From CALLPQ01 sp964421675 (lineage in GTDB: Bacteria > Pseudomonadota > Alphaproteobacteria > Caulobacterales > Parvularculaceae): 64,000 nt of DNA. Shown one piece after another: positions 33,451-43,139 of the stretch. A program made the position numbers and the translations under genes. The notes under the pieces are model-generated. The model searched no databases. It had not been told where the DNA came from and was given only the letters and a program-made list of their open reading frames with translations. Positions within the stretch are counted from its first letter, which is position 1. Each line of letters opens with the position of its first letter. The stretch lies in contig CAYQXV010000014.1 in assembly GCA_964421675.1 (NCBI GenBank), forward strand, positions 1 to 64,000. The letters are read 5' to 3'.

Positions 33451-33658
33451 ACGTTTAAACCTGCAAACAGGGATCCCAAAATGATTAGTCTTAAAACATG
33501 TAGCGCTGTTTACCTTAAAAAACAGACAAAATTCTAAACTTTTTGACGGTGTTTTTAGGGCAAAAGGCCCATTTTTGGCGCAAACCGGTTAACCAAATTG
33601 TAGCCATCACAGGCGATAGTACGGTGTTAGGTAAAAGAAGAGATCCAACGAACGCGCC

Positions 33659-34558
33659 ATGAGTATCACCACACCACGTTCTCGCGACAGTCTCGCCCTT
33701 ATAGGGTTGGGGGCAAAACTCGCCTATGCGCGCAAACGTGCCTACGCTTGGTGGGAGGGGGTCCGATTTGACCCTATGCTTGAGCGACGCGCCGTGTTGT
33801 TGCGTCCAAGACAAGCCCGCGATCTTAGTATTCTTACTGAGCGCGCAGATTTTGTCGCGCAAGTCATCTGGGGCCCAGGACGGCTAGCGCCTGGCTCGCC
33901 GGCGTGGTCCATGCATTTGGCGCGGACGTTAATGCTTGAGGAAAAAGCAAAGCTTGGCATTTTTGGTGCTGAACGCGGCCGCGCTGTGCGTGACCTACTT
34001 GAAGGAACACGTTGGCAGGTGAGGGGCCTGGCGCGCAAAAACCATCGGGCCTATGGAATTTCGGTCGAAGATTATGGCCGGGTCTCGCGTCGTCTTAATC
34101 GTCCTACCTTGAACGGGGCGATGATGCTGTTTGATTTGCACAATGATCCCGAGCCCTCTTCAACCTTAAAATTGATGAGTGAGATGATGGTGCCCGGTGC
34201 AAAAGCGGCGGTTGTTGAGTTCACGACTGCCCGGCGAAATTTCCGGTTAAAATCCGCATTTGCCGCCCCTTGGGATGGTGTTTTGCGTCAACCGGCTGAG
34301 TATGAACGAGCCTTGGGCGATGTTGGACTGAAAGTTGTAAGCACTGTTGATGATACGAATGATTATATTCCGCTTATCGCACGCGGTTGGTCGGGATGGC
34401 GGTATGCCTGGCAAATTCTGAGTGATGTGCCTGATCGTCGTCAGTGCGCGGCGCTTCAGCAATTGATGAAAGATCATGCGGCAATTTGGGCAGAGCGTCA
34501 CGATGCGCTGCGCGCAGGGCAAATGCAGGTCACACGCTTCATGGTCGAAAAGGTCTGA
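33659..34558 (+). CDS. Methyltransferase-like protein with a degenerate cofactor motif
   Basis: The 299-residue protein resembles class I SAM-dependent methyltransferases in layout: FVAQVIWGPGRLAPGSPAW, then the region where motif I should be, then MMLFDLHNDPEPSSTLKLM and VVSTVDDTNDYIPLIARGW near the end. Motif I, normally a DxGxGxG loop, reads KLGIFGAERGRAVRDL, so SAM binding may be altered or lost. No signal peptide or membrane segment. The gene is convergent with the LytTR regulator. The family assignment is tentative, based on overall pattern rather than a strong motif. Confidence 0.55.
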   Translation: MSITTPRSRDSLALIGLGAKLAYARKRAYAWWEGVRFDPMLERRAVLLRPRQARDLSILTERADFVAQVIWGPGRLAPGSPAWSMHLARTLMLEEKAKLGIFGAERGRAVRDLLEGTRWQVRGLARKNHRAYGISVEDYGRVSRRLNRPTLNGAMMLFDLHNDPEPSSTLKLMSEMMVPGAKAAVVEFTTARRNFRLKSAFAAPWDGVLRQPAEYERALGDVGLKVVSTVDDTNDYIPLIARGWSGWRYAWQILSDVPDRRQCAALQQLMKDHAAIWAERHDALRAGQMQVTRFMVEKV

Positions 34559-34584
34559 CCCTGTTCGGTTGAAATGCGCCTAGT

Positions 34585-35400
34585 TTACAAAAACCGGCTA
34601 ATAACATCTTTGTAAGACCGAGATAGTTTCAATTCCTGCCCATTTTCAAGAATTAGAAAATACTCACTATTTGAGTGTGGGTGGAGTTCTTTCACCTTGT
34701 TCACATTGACCATAACCGAGCGGTGTATGCGTTGGAAACGCGATGGATCGAGGCGCGCTTCAAGGGCTTTCATGGTTTCGCGAATGATGTGGGTCTTCCC
34801 GGCTGCATGAACACACATATAATCGCCAGCAGCATCAATATAGTCTATTTCATCCGCATTCAGCACAATCACTTTTGAGCCATCCTTGAAACTCATTTTC
34901 TCAGGATAGCGATTTTGCTCACTCCAATCTGGGTCATTGAGCAATTCTTTAATGCGGCTGCGTTCATCTTCACTGAAACTGGAAAGCATTTCCACCAATC
35001 GGCTCTCGCGGCTTACCGCGCTGCGTGATTTTATGGTTTCGCGGGCCCGGTGGATGGCATCTTTTAAGCGCTCTTCCTCAACAGGTTTGACAATATAATC
35101 GAGGGCATTGGCCTCAAATGCGTCAATTGCATATTTGTCATAGGCTGTGACAAAAACAAATAAAGGCATGTCAGAACCGATGAGCGCGCGCACAACGCCA
35201 ATGCCATCAATGCCGGGCATTTGGATATCCAGAAACACCAGATCGGGACTTAATGCGCGGATTTCTTTTATAGCCTCGCGTCCGTTTGACGCCGTACCGA
35301 CAACCTCTACCTCGCTGAATTCCTCTAGCCGTAGGTTTAACCCCTGTATAGCCAGCGGTTCATCATCAACAAGCATGACGCGAATAGTTTCATCACTCAT
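34585..35400 (-). CDS. LytTR-family response regulator
   Basis: A 271-residue two-component regulator. The receiver domain (residues 1-120) has the acidic pair in MLVDDEPLA, the phosphoacceptor Asp in LVFLDIQMPG, Thr in FVTAYDKYA and Lys in YIVKPVEEE. A linker precedes the LytTR DNA-binding domain with IDYIDAAGDYMCVH and RFQRIHRSVMVNVNKV. It starts three bases after the stop of the sensor kinase, so the pair is one operon with the kinase first. The signal and target genes are unknown. Confidence 0.94.
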   Translation of the reverse strand: MSDETIRVMLVDDEPLAIQGLNLRLEEFSEVEVVGTASNGREAIKEIRALSPDLVFLDIQMPGIDGIGVVRALIGSDMPLFVFVTAYDKYAIDAFEANALDYIVKPVEEERLKDAIHRARETIKSRSAVSRESRLVEMLSSFSEDERSRIKELLNDPDWSEQNRYPEKMSFKDGSKVIVLNADEIDYIDAAGDYMCVHAAGKTHIIRETMKALEARLDPSRFQRIHRSVMVNVNKVKELHPHSNSEYFLILENGQELKLSRSYKDVISRFL

Positions 35401-35403
35401 GGG

Positions 35404-36705
35404 TTATTCCTTCTCCTCAAACGGAATAGTCATAGACACACACAATCCTTCTGGAACAAGTTTGGTGAGTTTGAATGTTTGATTATTCCCATACAAATGA
35501 ACCAGCCGGTCGCGCATATTCACAACGCCGACGCCCGTCGCTGATTCAAGCAATATTTCCGGATTTTCCGGTGTATTGGGGCCATTGTCACAAACGCGCA
35601 TGAACAATTGGTCTGCATCGCGTTGTGCAACGATACGAATTTCCCCGCCGGTCTCCATCACGCCAATTGCATATTTAATGGCGTTCTCAATAGCCGGTTG
35701 CAAAATAAGCGAAGGAACCTGTGCATGGAGCACATTTTCATCGACGTCAGTAACAATCGTTAGCCGGTCGCCAAAGCGGGTTGTTTCAATGCTTAGATAA
35801 AGGTCGAGTGCTTTCAACTCCTCGGCAAGGGACGTTTTCTGCAGCGGATCACTATCGAGGGAATAGCGTAGAAATGACGATAGCTGGGTTAGCATTTTGT
35901 TGGCGTGTTTATTTTGTTGCGACAGCACCAGTGTTGAAATGGCGTTCAATGTATTGAACAAAAAATGGGGGTTCAATTGGTAGCGCAGCATTTTCAACTG
36001 GGCCTGATCGGCGAGCCTTCCATATTGTAGGGCGCGCTCGGTTTCATCACGCAAGGTCAGATAGTAATTGATGCCGAAATAAAATCCCGCCCATGTCAGG
36101 ATCAAAAAGATGTTCACCGGTAGGTCAGGCAATAAAAGCCAAAGAAAATTCTGGGAGCCAAACTCAAAAAAGCGATCGCGGACCCATTCTTCGCCCAGGA
36201 TTACAATATAGATCGGTGCCTTCACCGCGGACATGATCATCGCCATAATCGCTGAAGCAGTAATCGTTAAAGTAAGCAGGAGGGCGGGGTCCTGGCGGCG
36301 CGCAAACCGATAGATTGGGCGCAGAAAAAGTGTCGAGGTTAAAAACCCGACAAATGCCGAGGCAAATGAAAAGGGTAAGCTGGATAATCGGATACCGCCA
36401 AACTGGGGGGCTGTTGTCAAAATGTGCAGCAATAAAAAGCCGATCCAGCCAACCGCCTGGCAAATCAGGAATAAGCGGTTTTTATCGGCAAAAACCCAGT
36501 TCATGGTTCGCCGGCTGGTTTTCGGGCGTGCCGTCTGATTGGGATCAACGACTTCCGTCACGTCCAGAAATGGCCCACGGCGCTCCCCGGCAGACTGCGC
36601 CTTTGCTATGGGCGCGGGCTTTGCTGGTTGTGGCTGAACGGGACCGATAAATGCGGAACTGTCGATCATTGTCTTGGGGTCTATCTCATTGTTTTGACGT
36701 GTCAT
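35404..36705 (-). CDS. LytS/YehU-type sensor histidine kinase
   Basis: Partner of the downstream LytTR regulator. A polar N-terminal region of about 75 residues precedes four hydrophobic segments (from ICQAVGWIGFLLLHIL to IFLILTWAGFYFGINYY). The His_kinase domain contains the phosphoacceptor His in RYQLNPHFLFNTLNAIS, and an ATPase domain has LILQPAIENAIKYA and the VCDNGP loop. The frame is open to a TTG at 36816, and an ATG at 36735 is possible; ATG 36705 is chosen for the GGAG ten bases upstream. This start is uncertain. Confidence 0.9.
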   Translation of the reverse strand: MTRQNNEIDPKTMIDSSAFIGPVQPQPAKPAPIAKAQSAGERRGPFLDVTEVVDPNQTARPKTSRRTMNWVFADKNRLFLICQAVGWIGFLLLHILTTAPQFGGIRLSSLPFSFASAFVGFLTSTLFLRPIYRFARRQDPALLLTLTITASAIMAMIMSAVKAPIYIVILGEEWVRDRFFEFGSQNFLWLLLPDLPVNIFLILTWAGFYFGINYYLTLRDETERALQYGRLADQAQLKMLRYQLNPHFLFNTLNAISTLVLSQQNKHANKMLTQLSSFLRYSLDSDPLQKTSLAEELKALDLYLSIETTRFGDRLTIVTDVDENVLHAQVPSLILQPAIENAIKYAIGVMETGGEIRIVAQRDADQLFMRVCDNGPNTPENPEILLESATGVGVVNMRDRLVHLYGNNQTFKLTKLVPEGLCVSMTIPFEEKE

Positions 36706-37015
36706 GGCAACTGTGGCTCCATTACCTATCGTCATCAAGTCCGAAGCGACGGGATGCCCCTCAGATGCGACGAAGGCCGCTGAGCTATTGATAACCGATC
36801 TCTTGGGGCTTCCCAATATAGAAAACAGTGACTTAGAACAGTTTCTTCAAATCCGCGATTTACCTAATTGTGGCTGGTTCCGAACCGATATTTGTCAAAA
36901 AAGCACAGCTTGTAAGTGTATATTTCTATGCTAAAAGCCGGGGCAATAGCGGTTAAAATCGCCCGGAATTTATTCAAGAGCCATAATTTATTTTAGAGAT
37001 CGGAAGGGTCGTCCA

Positions 37016-38518
37016 ATGAGTGATAAAACCTATCAGCATGGTCATTTTATCAATGGTAAATCTGTACAGGGAACAGGTAGAACTCATGAGATATTCAACC
37101 CGACATTAGGAAGTGTTCAAGGCCATGTTAGCCTGGCGGAGACCGCCGAAGTGACCGCCGCTATTGATGCGGCGCAAGCAGCTTTTCCCGCTTGGGCAGC
37201 CACCAACCCACAGCGGCGCGCACGGGTCTTGTTTAATTTTAAAACCCTTGTCGAAAAGGACATGGATAATCTTGCCAAGATGCTCTCCGCTGAGCACGGC
37301 AAAACCTTACCCGATGCGCGCGGTGATGTTCAGCGCGGTTTGGAAGTGGTTGAGTTTGCCTGCGGTATTCCGCACCTTCAAAAAGGTGAATATACGGAAG
37401 CAGCCGGACCGGGTATTGATGTTTACTCCATGCGCCAGCCTTTGGGTGTTGTCGCGGGTATTACGCCCTTCAACTTTCCTGCAATGATTCCGATGTGGAT
37501 GTTTGGGGTGGCGATTGCATGCGGCAATACATTTATCAATAAGCCTTCGGAAAAAGATCCATCTGTGCCGATGCGCCTTGCGGAACTGATGATGGAGGCG
37601 GGCGCACCGGAAGGCGTACTCAATGTTGTGAACGGCGATAAAGTATCGGTTGACGCTCTGATTGAGGACCCGCGCGTTAAAGCGCTGTCTTTTGTGGGTT
37701 CGTCGGATATTGCGCAATATATTTATGAAAATGGCGCGCGAAATGGCAAACGTGTTCAAGCTTTTGGCGGCGCGAAAAACCATATGATCATCATGCCTGA
37801 TGCGGATATGGACAATGTTGTTAATCAGCTTGTTGGGTCTGCTTACGGGTCTGCGGGTGAGCGATGCATGGCAACGCCGGTTGCGGTGCCCGTTGGCGAT
37901 GGAACCGCGGAGCAGCTAATTGAGATGATGAAACCCCGTGTGGAGTCGTTGCGCATTGGTCCATCAATGTCAGAGGAATCTGATCTTGGTCCGCTAGTAA
38001 GTGCGGCGCACCGTGACCGGGTGAAATCCTATATTGATATGGCCGTTGAAGAAGGCCAAGACCTCTTGGTGGATGGCCGCGACTTTTCATTGCAAGGCTA
38101 TGAGAATGGCTATTTTATGGGCGGTACTTTGCTTGATAATGCTCTGCCGTCACATCGCTCTTATAGGGAAGAAATATTCGGTCCGGTTTTGCAAATTGCC
38201 CGGGCGAAGAATTTTGATGAGGCGGTCGCGCTTCCCTCCCAACATGAATATGGCAATGGGGTTGCTATATTCACACGCAATGGCGCTGTTGCCCGCGAGT
38301 TTTCCCAGCGCGTGAATGTCGGCATGGTCGGTGTGAATGTGCCAATCCCTGTGCCGGTTGCGTATCATACCTTTGGTGGTTGGAAGCGCTCTGGCTTTGG
38401 CGACACCAATCAACATGGACCAGAGGGCGTTAAATTCTGGACCAAGGTGAAAACCGTAACGCAAAAATGGCCTGAGGATGTGCAGGGCGCTGAATTTGTA
38501 ATTCCAACGATGGGGTAA
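37016..38518 (+). CDS. mmsA: CoA-acylating methylmalonate-semialdehyde dehydrogenase
   Basis: Oxidises methylmalonate semialdehyde to propionyl-CoA at the end of valine catabolism. The 500-residue aldehyde dehydrogenase has GITPFNFPAMIPMWMF and INKPSEKDPS in the cofactor domain, FVGSSDIAQYIYENG, and the catalytic Cys in GSAGERCMATPVAVPVG. The ending NVPIPVPVAYHTFGGWKRS is characteristic of MmsA. A GGAAGGG ribosome site precedes the ATG. It is separated by 23 kb from the dehydrogenase and hydrolase of the same pathway. A hairpin follows the stop. Confidence 0.95.
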   Translation: MSDKTYQHGHFINGKSVQGTGRTHEIFNPTLGSVQGHVSLAETAEVTAAIDAAQAAFPAWAATNPQRRARVLFNFKTLVEKDMDNLAKMLSAEHGKTLPDARGDVQRGLEVVEFACGIPHLQKGEYTEAAGPGIDVYSMRQPLGVVAGITPFNFPAMIPMWMFGVAIACGNTFINKPSEKDPSVPMRLAELMMEAGAPEGVLNVVNGDKVSVDALIEDPRVKALSFVGSSDIAQYIYENGARNGKRVQAFGGAKNHMIIMPDADMDNVVNQLVGSAYGSAGERCMATPVAVPVGDGTAEQLIEMMKPRVESLRIGPSMSEESDLGPLVSAAHRDRVKSYIDMAVEEGQDLLVDGRDFSLQGYENGYFMGGTLLDNALPSHRSYREEIFGPVLQIARAKNFDEAVALPSQHEYGNGVAIFTRNGAVAREFSQRVNVGMVGVNVPIPVPVAYHTFGGWKRSGFGDTNQHGPEGVKFWTKVKTVTQKWPEDVQGAEFVIPTMG

Positions 38519-38531
38519 AACCGGCGCAATT

Positions 38532-38557
38532 TGCCCAGCCGTTAACAAGGCTGGGCA
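38532..38557 (+). terminator. Terminator-like hairpin after mmsA
   Basis: A perfect 9-bp stem TGCCCAGCC/GGCTGGGCA with an 8-base loop lies 14 bp after the mmsA stop. Only two T follow, so termination may be partial. Confidence 0.6.
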
Positions 38558-38615
38558 TTGAATGCCGTCAATGCTATCGCTTTACCTTAGAGAAAGGTGA
38601 TTTGGTGATAGTCCT

Positions 38616-39257
38616 ATGAAACCTCAATATTTTGCGGTTCCTGTAATATTTTTGCTGCTTGTCTATATCTCATTGAAGACAGAGCAGAGTGCGCTGGAAA
38701 ATCAGGGTACGTGGCTTGTGAATGCGTCGCCGCAAGACGGGGATGCGATTGTGTTTGGCTGGGCTGAAGGGATAGAAGCACCAATGGCGCGGGAGCTGCG
38801 TCTTGCTTTTGAGGGTTATCGCGACACCAAAAAGACAATCATTTTGGATTTAACCTCGCCCGGCGGTGCGCTGCGCGAGGGCAGCAAGGTGATTGAGCAG
38901 ATTGAGGAAATGAAGCGAACGCATAAAGTGATCACACGTGTTCGATATGGCCGCCAATGTTTATCCATGTGCGTTCCGATATTCTTGCAGGGCGACGAGC
39001 GCTTGGCCCATAGCAAGGCAAAATTCATGTTTCATGAACCGCGCAGATTTGACCTGATTACGGAGCGCGAAGCCAGTGAACCTGACTTTGAACGCGAATA
39101 TAATGCCAACCGCTTTTTCAATCGGTACTTTGCCGACTCCGTCATGAGCGAAGATTTTACCGAGCAATTGCGCAAGGACTGGGTTGGCAAGGATGTCTGG
39201 TATACGGGCAAGCAGCTATGGGATAAAAATTCCGGTGTGCTGACAACACTCCTGTAA
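38616..39257 (+). CDS. Membrane-anchored ClpP/crotonase-fold protein
   Basis: The 213-residue protein has an N-terminal signal or anchor (residues about 5-20) and a ClpP-like core: TIILDLTSPGGALREGSKVIE supplies the first strand-turn with the SPGG oxyanion loop. GRQCLSMCVPIFLQGDERLA holds a possible nucleophile Ser between two Cys, and AKFMFHEPRR holds a His. This is the pattern of small extracytoplasmic ClpP-fold proteins in alphaproteobacteria, whose activity is generally untested. The two close Cys may form a disulfide in the periplasm. It lies between mmsA and smc without an operon partner. Confidence 0.75.
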   Translation: MKPQYFAVPVIFLLLVYISLKTEQSALENQGTWLVNASPQDGDAIVFGWAEGIEAPMARELRLAFEGYRDTKKTIILDLTSPGGALREGSKVIEQIEEMKRTHKVITRVRYGRQCLSMCVPIFLQGDERLAHSKAKFMFHEPRRFDLITEREASEPDFEREYNANRFFNRYFADSVMSEDFTEQLRKDWVGKDVWYTGKQLWDKNSGVLTTLL

Positions 39258-39309
39258 CCGCTCTCCTGAAACGAGGACGCGCAATAGGAATGACGCTTTA
39301 ATTCAAGAA

Positions 39310-42300
39310 TTATTCGGCGGCGGCCAATTGTTCCGCGCCGGACAGGTCAACCGATACTAGTTGCGAAACACCGCGCTCAATCATGGTCACACCAAACAGA
39401 CGGTCCATGCGCGACATGGAAAGCGGGTGGTGGGTAATGACGATGAATCGCGTCTCGGTCATTTGAACCATTTCCTGCAACATGCGGCAGAACCGTTCTG
39501 TATTCGCATCATCGAGCGGGGCATCAACCTCATCGAGAACACATACGGGCGCAGGGTTTGCCATGAAGACCGCAAAGATAAGAGAGGTCGCGGTTAATGC
39601 CTGTTCCCCGCCGGACATAAGCGACATGGAGGTGAGTTTTTTGCCAGGAGGCGAGGCGTAAATTTCAAGACCAGATTCCAGCGGATCTTCCGCATCAATG
39701 AGCCGCAATTCCGCGTGTCCCCCATTAAACAAGGTGGTGAACAGGCGAGAGAAGTTCTCATTGACCGTATCAAACGCTCCAAGAAGGCGCTGGCGCGCTT
39801 CTTTGTTCAGGCTACTAATGGAGCCACGCAATTTTTTGATCGCGCCTTCGCAGTCTTCGCGCTCCACGGTAAATTCTTCAAGGCGTGTCGCAATTTCTTG
39901 CAGCTCTTCATCTGCACGCAGATTAACGCCGCCAAGATTTTCGCGCTCGCGTTTATAGCGTTCTAATTTGCGATCAATATCGTCGCGAACGGGAAGGGGT
40001 TTGTCTTCTTTATGTTCGGCAATGCCAAGCAATTGTTCTGGCTCAGCGCTGCACATTTCGCGGGCAAGGTCAGCGGTTTCACTGACCCGGGCAGTGGCGG
40101 CCTCGGCTTGGGCTTGTAAGCGTGCGCGCGCCTCGCGCGCCTCACTGGCTGCTTCGTCAGCAGCTCTTGCAGCTTTATCGCAATCGCTTGCCAATGTCTG
40201 GGCACGGGCAAGCTTGTCGGCCGCTTCATTGCGGGCGGTTTCGGCAATTGCAATTTCATCGATCAGTTTCTTGCGCTTTTCTTCAATCGCGGAAGGCGCA
40301 GTGCGCGCACTTTCATGGGATTGGCGCGCTTGTGTCAGGGTTTCGGCGAGGGTTTCAACACGGCTTTCAGCGGTTTGCGCGCGCGTCGTCCAGACTCCGC
40401 GTTCGCGTGAAAGCTCTTCCAAGCGCTCAGTACGCATCCGGGCTTCACGGGCCAAGTCGCCATGCGATGCCCGTGTTTCACTGGCTTGAGTACGCGCTCT
40501 TGAAACCGTATCCCGCGCTTCGCTAAGGGCGAGTGCTTGCACATTTTCATCGGGAAGCGCTTCAACCTCTTGGGCAAGGCCGGAGAGTTGCTCTTGAATC
40601 TCGCTGCCTTCATCGCCAAGCCGGGTCAGGTTCTCATCAATGCTCGCAATGCGGGTCGATGCTTTTTCAAACGCTTTTTCAAGGGTCTCGCATTCGCGGC
40701 GAACATTTTCTGAGGTGCGCCGGTTCTGGGCAAATGCTTCACTCGCATTGCGCGCAGCTTGGCGGGCCTGCTCAAGGGCCAAGGTCGTGCCTTCATGGGT
40801 AAGGCGGCAGGCAGCGGCATTTGATTGGGCGGATTCAATTTCCGTTTCCAACGCATGCAGGCGGTTGCGTTGCTCAAGGCGGATTGCAGCGGCGGTGCGC
40901 GCTTCGGCTCTGGCAACAAACCCATCCCAACGCCACAAATCGCCTTCGCGTGAGACAAGCCGTTGACCTGGTAAGAGAGTGCTTTGCAGGCGATCGCCCA
41001 TTTCGCGCGCGACAACGCCGACCATTGTCAGGCGGCGGATTAATTCCGGCGGCGCTTTAACAAAATTATTCAGGGCCATTGCCCCATTCGGCAATTCACC
41101 TTGCGCAGGGCCGTCGCCGGCTTGTACGCGGGTGCGACCACTTGCCGACCAAAAAGCGGGGGCATCTTTATCAAGGGCCGCATTGAGGTCATCACCGAGA
41201 GCGGCGGCGAGCGCATTTTCAAGGCCGGGCTCCACATCGATCATCTCGATGAGCGCAGGCCAATCTGCGCCATGGTCGGTCAGCAATTTAGACAGCGCAT
41301 CGCGTTCGGCTTCAATTTCGCTAAGGGCCTGTTCGGCCTGGCGCAAAGGCGCCCTTGCGGTGACTTCCGCAGCTTCTGCGTTAACGCGCAAATCTTCGCT
41401 GCTTTGTTGCTCGGTCTCTGCTTTGCTAACCGCTTCAACCGATTGGGCAAGCGCTGCGCGGGCTGCGTTTAGGCGGTCGGCCTCATCGGCGTCCGGGCTA
41501 ATGCGGGCACGCTCTTGTTTAAGCTCTGTAGACTGATGGTCAATGCGGGCATGGCGGCGCGTTGCATCATCAATGCGGGTCGTTAAGGCAGCTTTCTTCG
41601 CTTCGCGTTCTGCATTTTCGCGCGAGGCTTGATCGAAATTTGTTTCCGCCACGCTTAGCGCCTCGGCGCTTTGTACCATTTGGCTTTCCGCCTCAACCAG
41701 ACGTTCAGCTTCATTGGCCTCGCGCTGGCGCAAGCCTTCCTCTTCCTTATCAAGAGTGGTGATGGCTTCCTGGGCATCGGCGAGCAATTGTTTCTCTCGG
41801 CGCGTATCAGCGTCAATGCGCTCAATTTCGCCTTCAATGCGCTCTAGCTCCGCTTGGGCACGGGCAGCTTCATCATCAAGATTTTCGCGCGAGACCGTTA
41901 AGCGGTGCAATCCAGCACCCGCTTCCGCTTCGCCAAGACGCAACGGGTCTAACAGGCCATGGGCTTCATCACGCGCCGTGCTTGCTTTGGTTGCGCCAAG
42001 GGCGGTCTCTTCAATCAGGCCAGCAATTTCCTTAAGCTCCGTTTCGGACCCTTCGGCGGCATCAACGGCTTCTTTCCACCGAAGAAAATGCGCCATTGCT
42101 TCAGTACGCTGAATATCGCCTGAAATATTGCGGTACCGTGTGGCTTGACGGGCCTGGCGGGCGAGGGCGGTTTTTTGACCCTCAAGCTCGCCCATCACAT
42201 CATCAAGGCGTGAGAGATTTGTCTCCGCAGCGCGCAGACGCAGTTCCGCCTCATGGCGACGCGAATGCAGGCCGGTAATCCCGGCGGCTTCTTCAAGAAG

Positions 42301-42795
42301 GCGGCGGCGGTTTTGCGGTTTGGCGTTGATCAGTTCGGCAATCTGTCCCTGACGCACCAGCGCCGGAGAGTTCGCTCCCGATGAGGCATCGGCAAAAAAG
42401 CGCTGCACATCTTTGGCGCGCACTTCTTCATTATTGATTTTGTAAATGGATTGCGTGCCGTCTTCCTTGCGCAGGATACGCCGGGAAATATCGATCGAAC
42501 TATGTTCATTATATTCAGCAGGAGCGGTGCGCTCTGAATTGTCGAGGGTGAGGGTAACTTCAGCCCAGTTTCTTTGCGGGCGCATGGCGGTGCCGGAAAA
42601 GATGATGGATTCCATGCTGTCGCCGCGCAAGGCTTTGGCGGATGTCGCACCCATCACCCAGCGCAGGGCTTCTAAAACATTGGATTTACCGCACCCGTTT
42701 GGACCTACAATACCTGTCAGCCCATCATGGATCTCAAAGTCTGTCGGCTCCACAAATGATTTGAAGCCCGTCATTCTGAGATTTGTAAACTTCAC
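39310..42795 (-). CDS. smc: Chromosome segregation protein SMC
   Basis: ATPase of the bacterial condensin that organises and segregates the chromosome with ScpA and ScpB. The 1161-residue protein has the N-terminal P-loop IVGPNGCGKSNVLEAL, long coiled coils rich in Ala, Glu and Arg on both sides of a hinge (about residues 490-640), and a C-terminal head with signature LMSGGEQALTATSL and Walker B VCVLDEVDAPLDD. The length is normal. The order smc, DsbA-like gene, DUF721, mutY is common in alphaproteobacteria. Confidence 0.97.
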   Translation of the reverse strand: MKFTNLRMTGFKSFVEPTDFEIHDGLTGIVGPNGCGKSNVLEALRWVMGATSAKALRGDSMESIIFSGTAMRPQRNWAEVTLTLDNSERTAPAEYNEHSSIDISRRILRKEDGTQSIYKINNEEVRAKDVQRFFADASSGANSPALVRQGQIAELINAKPQNRRRLLEEAAGITGLHSRRHEAELRLRAAETNLSRLDDVMGELEGQKTALARQARQATRYRNISGDIQRTEAMAHFLRWKEAVDAAEGSETELKEIAGLIEETALGATKASTARDEAHGLLDPLRLGEAEAGAGLHRLTVSRENLDDEAARAQAELERIEGEIERIDADTRREKQLLADAQEAITTLDKEEEGLRQREANEAERLVEAESQMVQSAEALSVAETNFDQASRENAEREAKKAALTTRIDDATRRHARIDHQSTELKQERARISPDADEADRLNAARAALAQSVEAVSKAETEQQSSEDLRVNAEAAEVTARAPLRQAEQALSEIEAERDALSKLLTDHGADWPALIEMIDVEPGLENALAAALGDDLNAALDKDAPAFWSASGRTRVQAGDGPAQGELPNGAMALNNFVKAPPELIRRLTMVGVVAREMGDRLQSTLLPGQRLVSREGDLWRWDGFVARAEARTAAAIRLEQRNRLHALETEIESAQSNAAACRLTHEGTTLALEQARQAARNASEAFAQNRRTSENVRRECETLEKAFEKASTRIASIDENLTRLGDEGSEIQEQLSGLAQEVEALPDENVQALALSEARDTVSRARTQASETRASHGDLAREARMRTERLEELSRERGVWTTRAQTAESRVETLAETLTQARQSHESARTAPSAIEEKRKKLIDEIAIAETARNEAADKLARAQTLASDCDKAARAADEAASEAREARARLQAQAEAATARVSETADLAREMCSAEPEQLLGIAEHKEDKPLPVRDDIDRKLERYKRERENLGGVNLRADEELQEIATRLEEFTVEREDCEGAIKKLRGSISSLNKEARQRLLGAFDTVNENFSRLFTTLFNGGHAELRLIDAEDPLESGLEIYASPPGKKLTSMSLMSGGEQALTATSLIFAVFMANPAPVCVLDEVDAPLDDANTERFCRMLQEMVQMTETRFIVITHHPLSMSRMDRLFGVTMIERGVSQLVSVDLSGAEQLAAAE

Positions 42796-43139
42796 CGACG
42801 TATTCCTTTTACCCCGTTGCGGTTTTGCCCATTACTCTGACCGGCACCCAAACTCCGACATGACCCGAGGGGTCATCTCTCATCCAGATAGCAGCCCTAA
42901 ATTGTAGCCAGTGCCTATAGCGGCAATGCCACAATCATTGGATCTCCCGAACATTACTGATCCGGTACTTTCCGGACCTTTTGCTGATCGCTCCAAGCCT
43001 TCTAAAGGCAGCCGGTGAGGGCACACCATCGACCGATAGAAAGGCTCGCAACTTTCATTCCACTATTTGTGCCGACGATTCTTAGATTTTCACCAAGAAA
43101 AACCAATCAATTGTGGAAAACCGGGGCGATTTTTAGGCA
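42796..43139. other. Intergenic region between the DsbA-like gene and smc
   Basis: A 344-bp stretch that should include the smc promoter. I see no credible gene, terminator or repeat in it. Confidence 0.4.

Noticed and set aside
33424..33460. Possible CtrA box upstream of the dnaJ-like gene
   Set aside because: The two TTAA half-sites are separated by eight bases, not seven.
36704..36934. Plus-strand 76-codon frame opposite the N-terminus of the LytS-type kinase
   Set aside because: Its ATG shares bases with the kinase start, there is no ribosome site, and the two cannot easily both be expressed; the kinase is certain.
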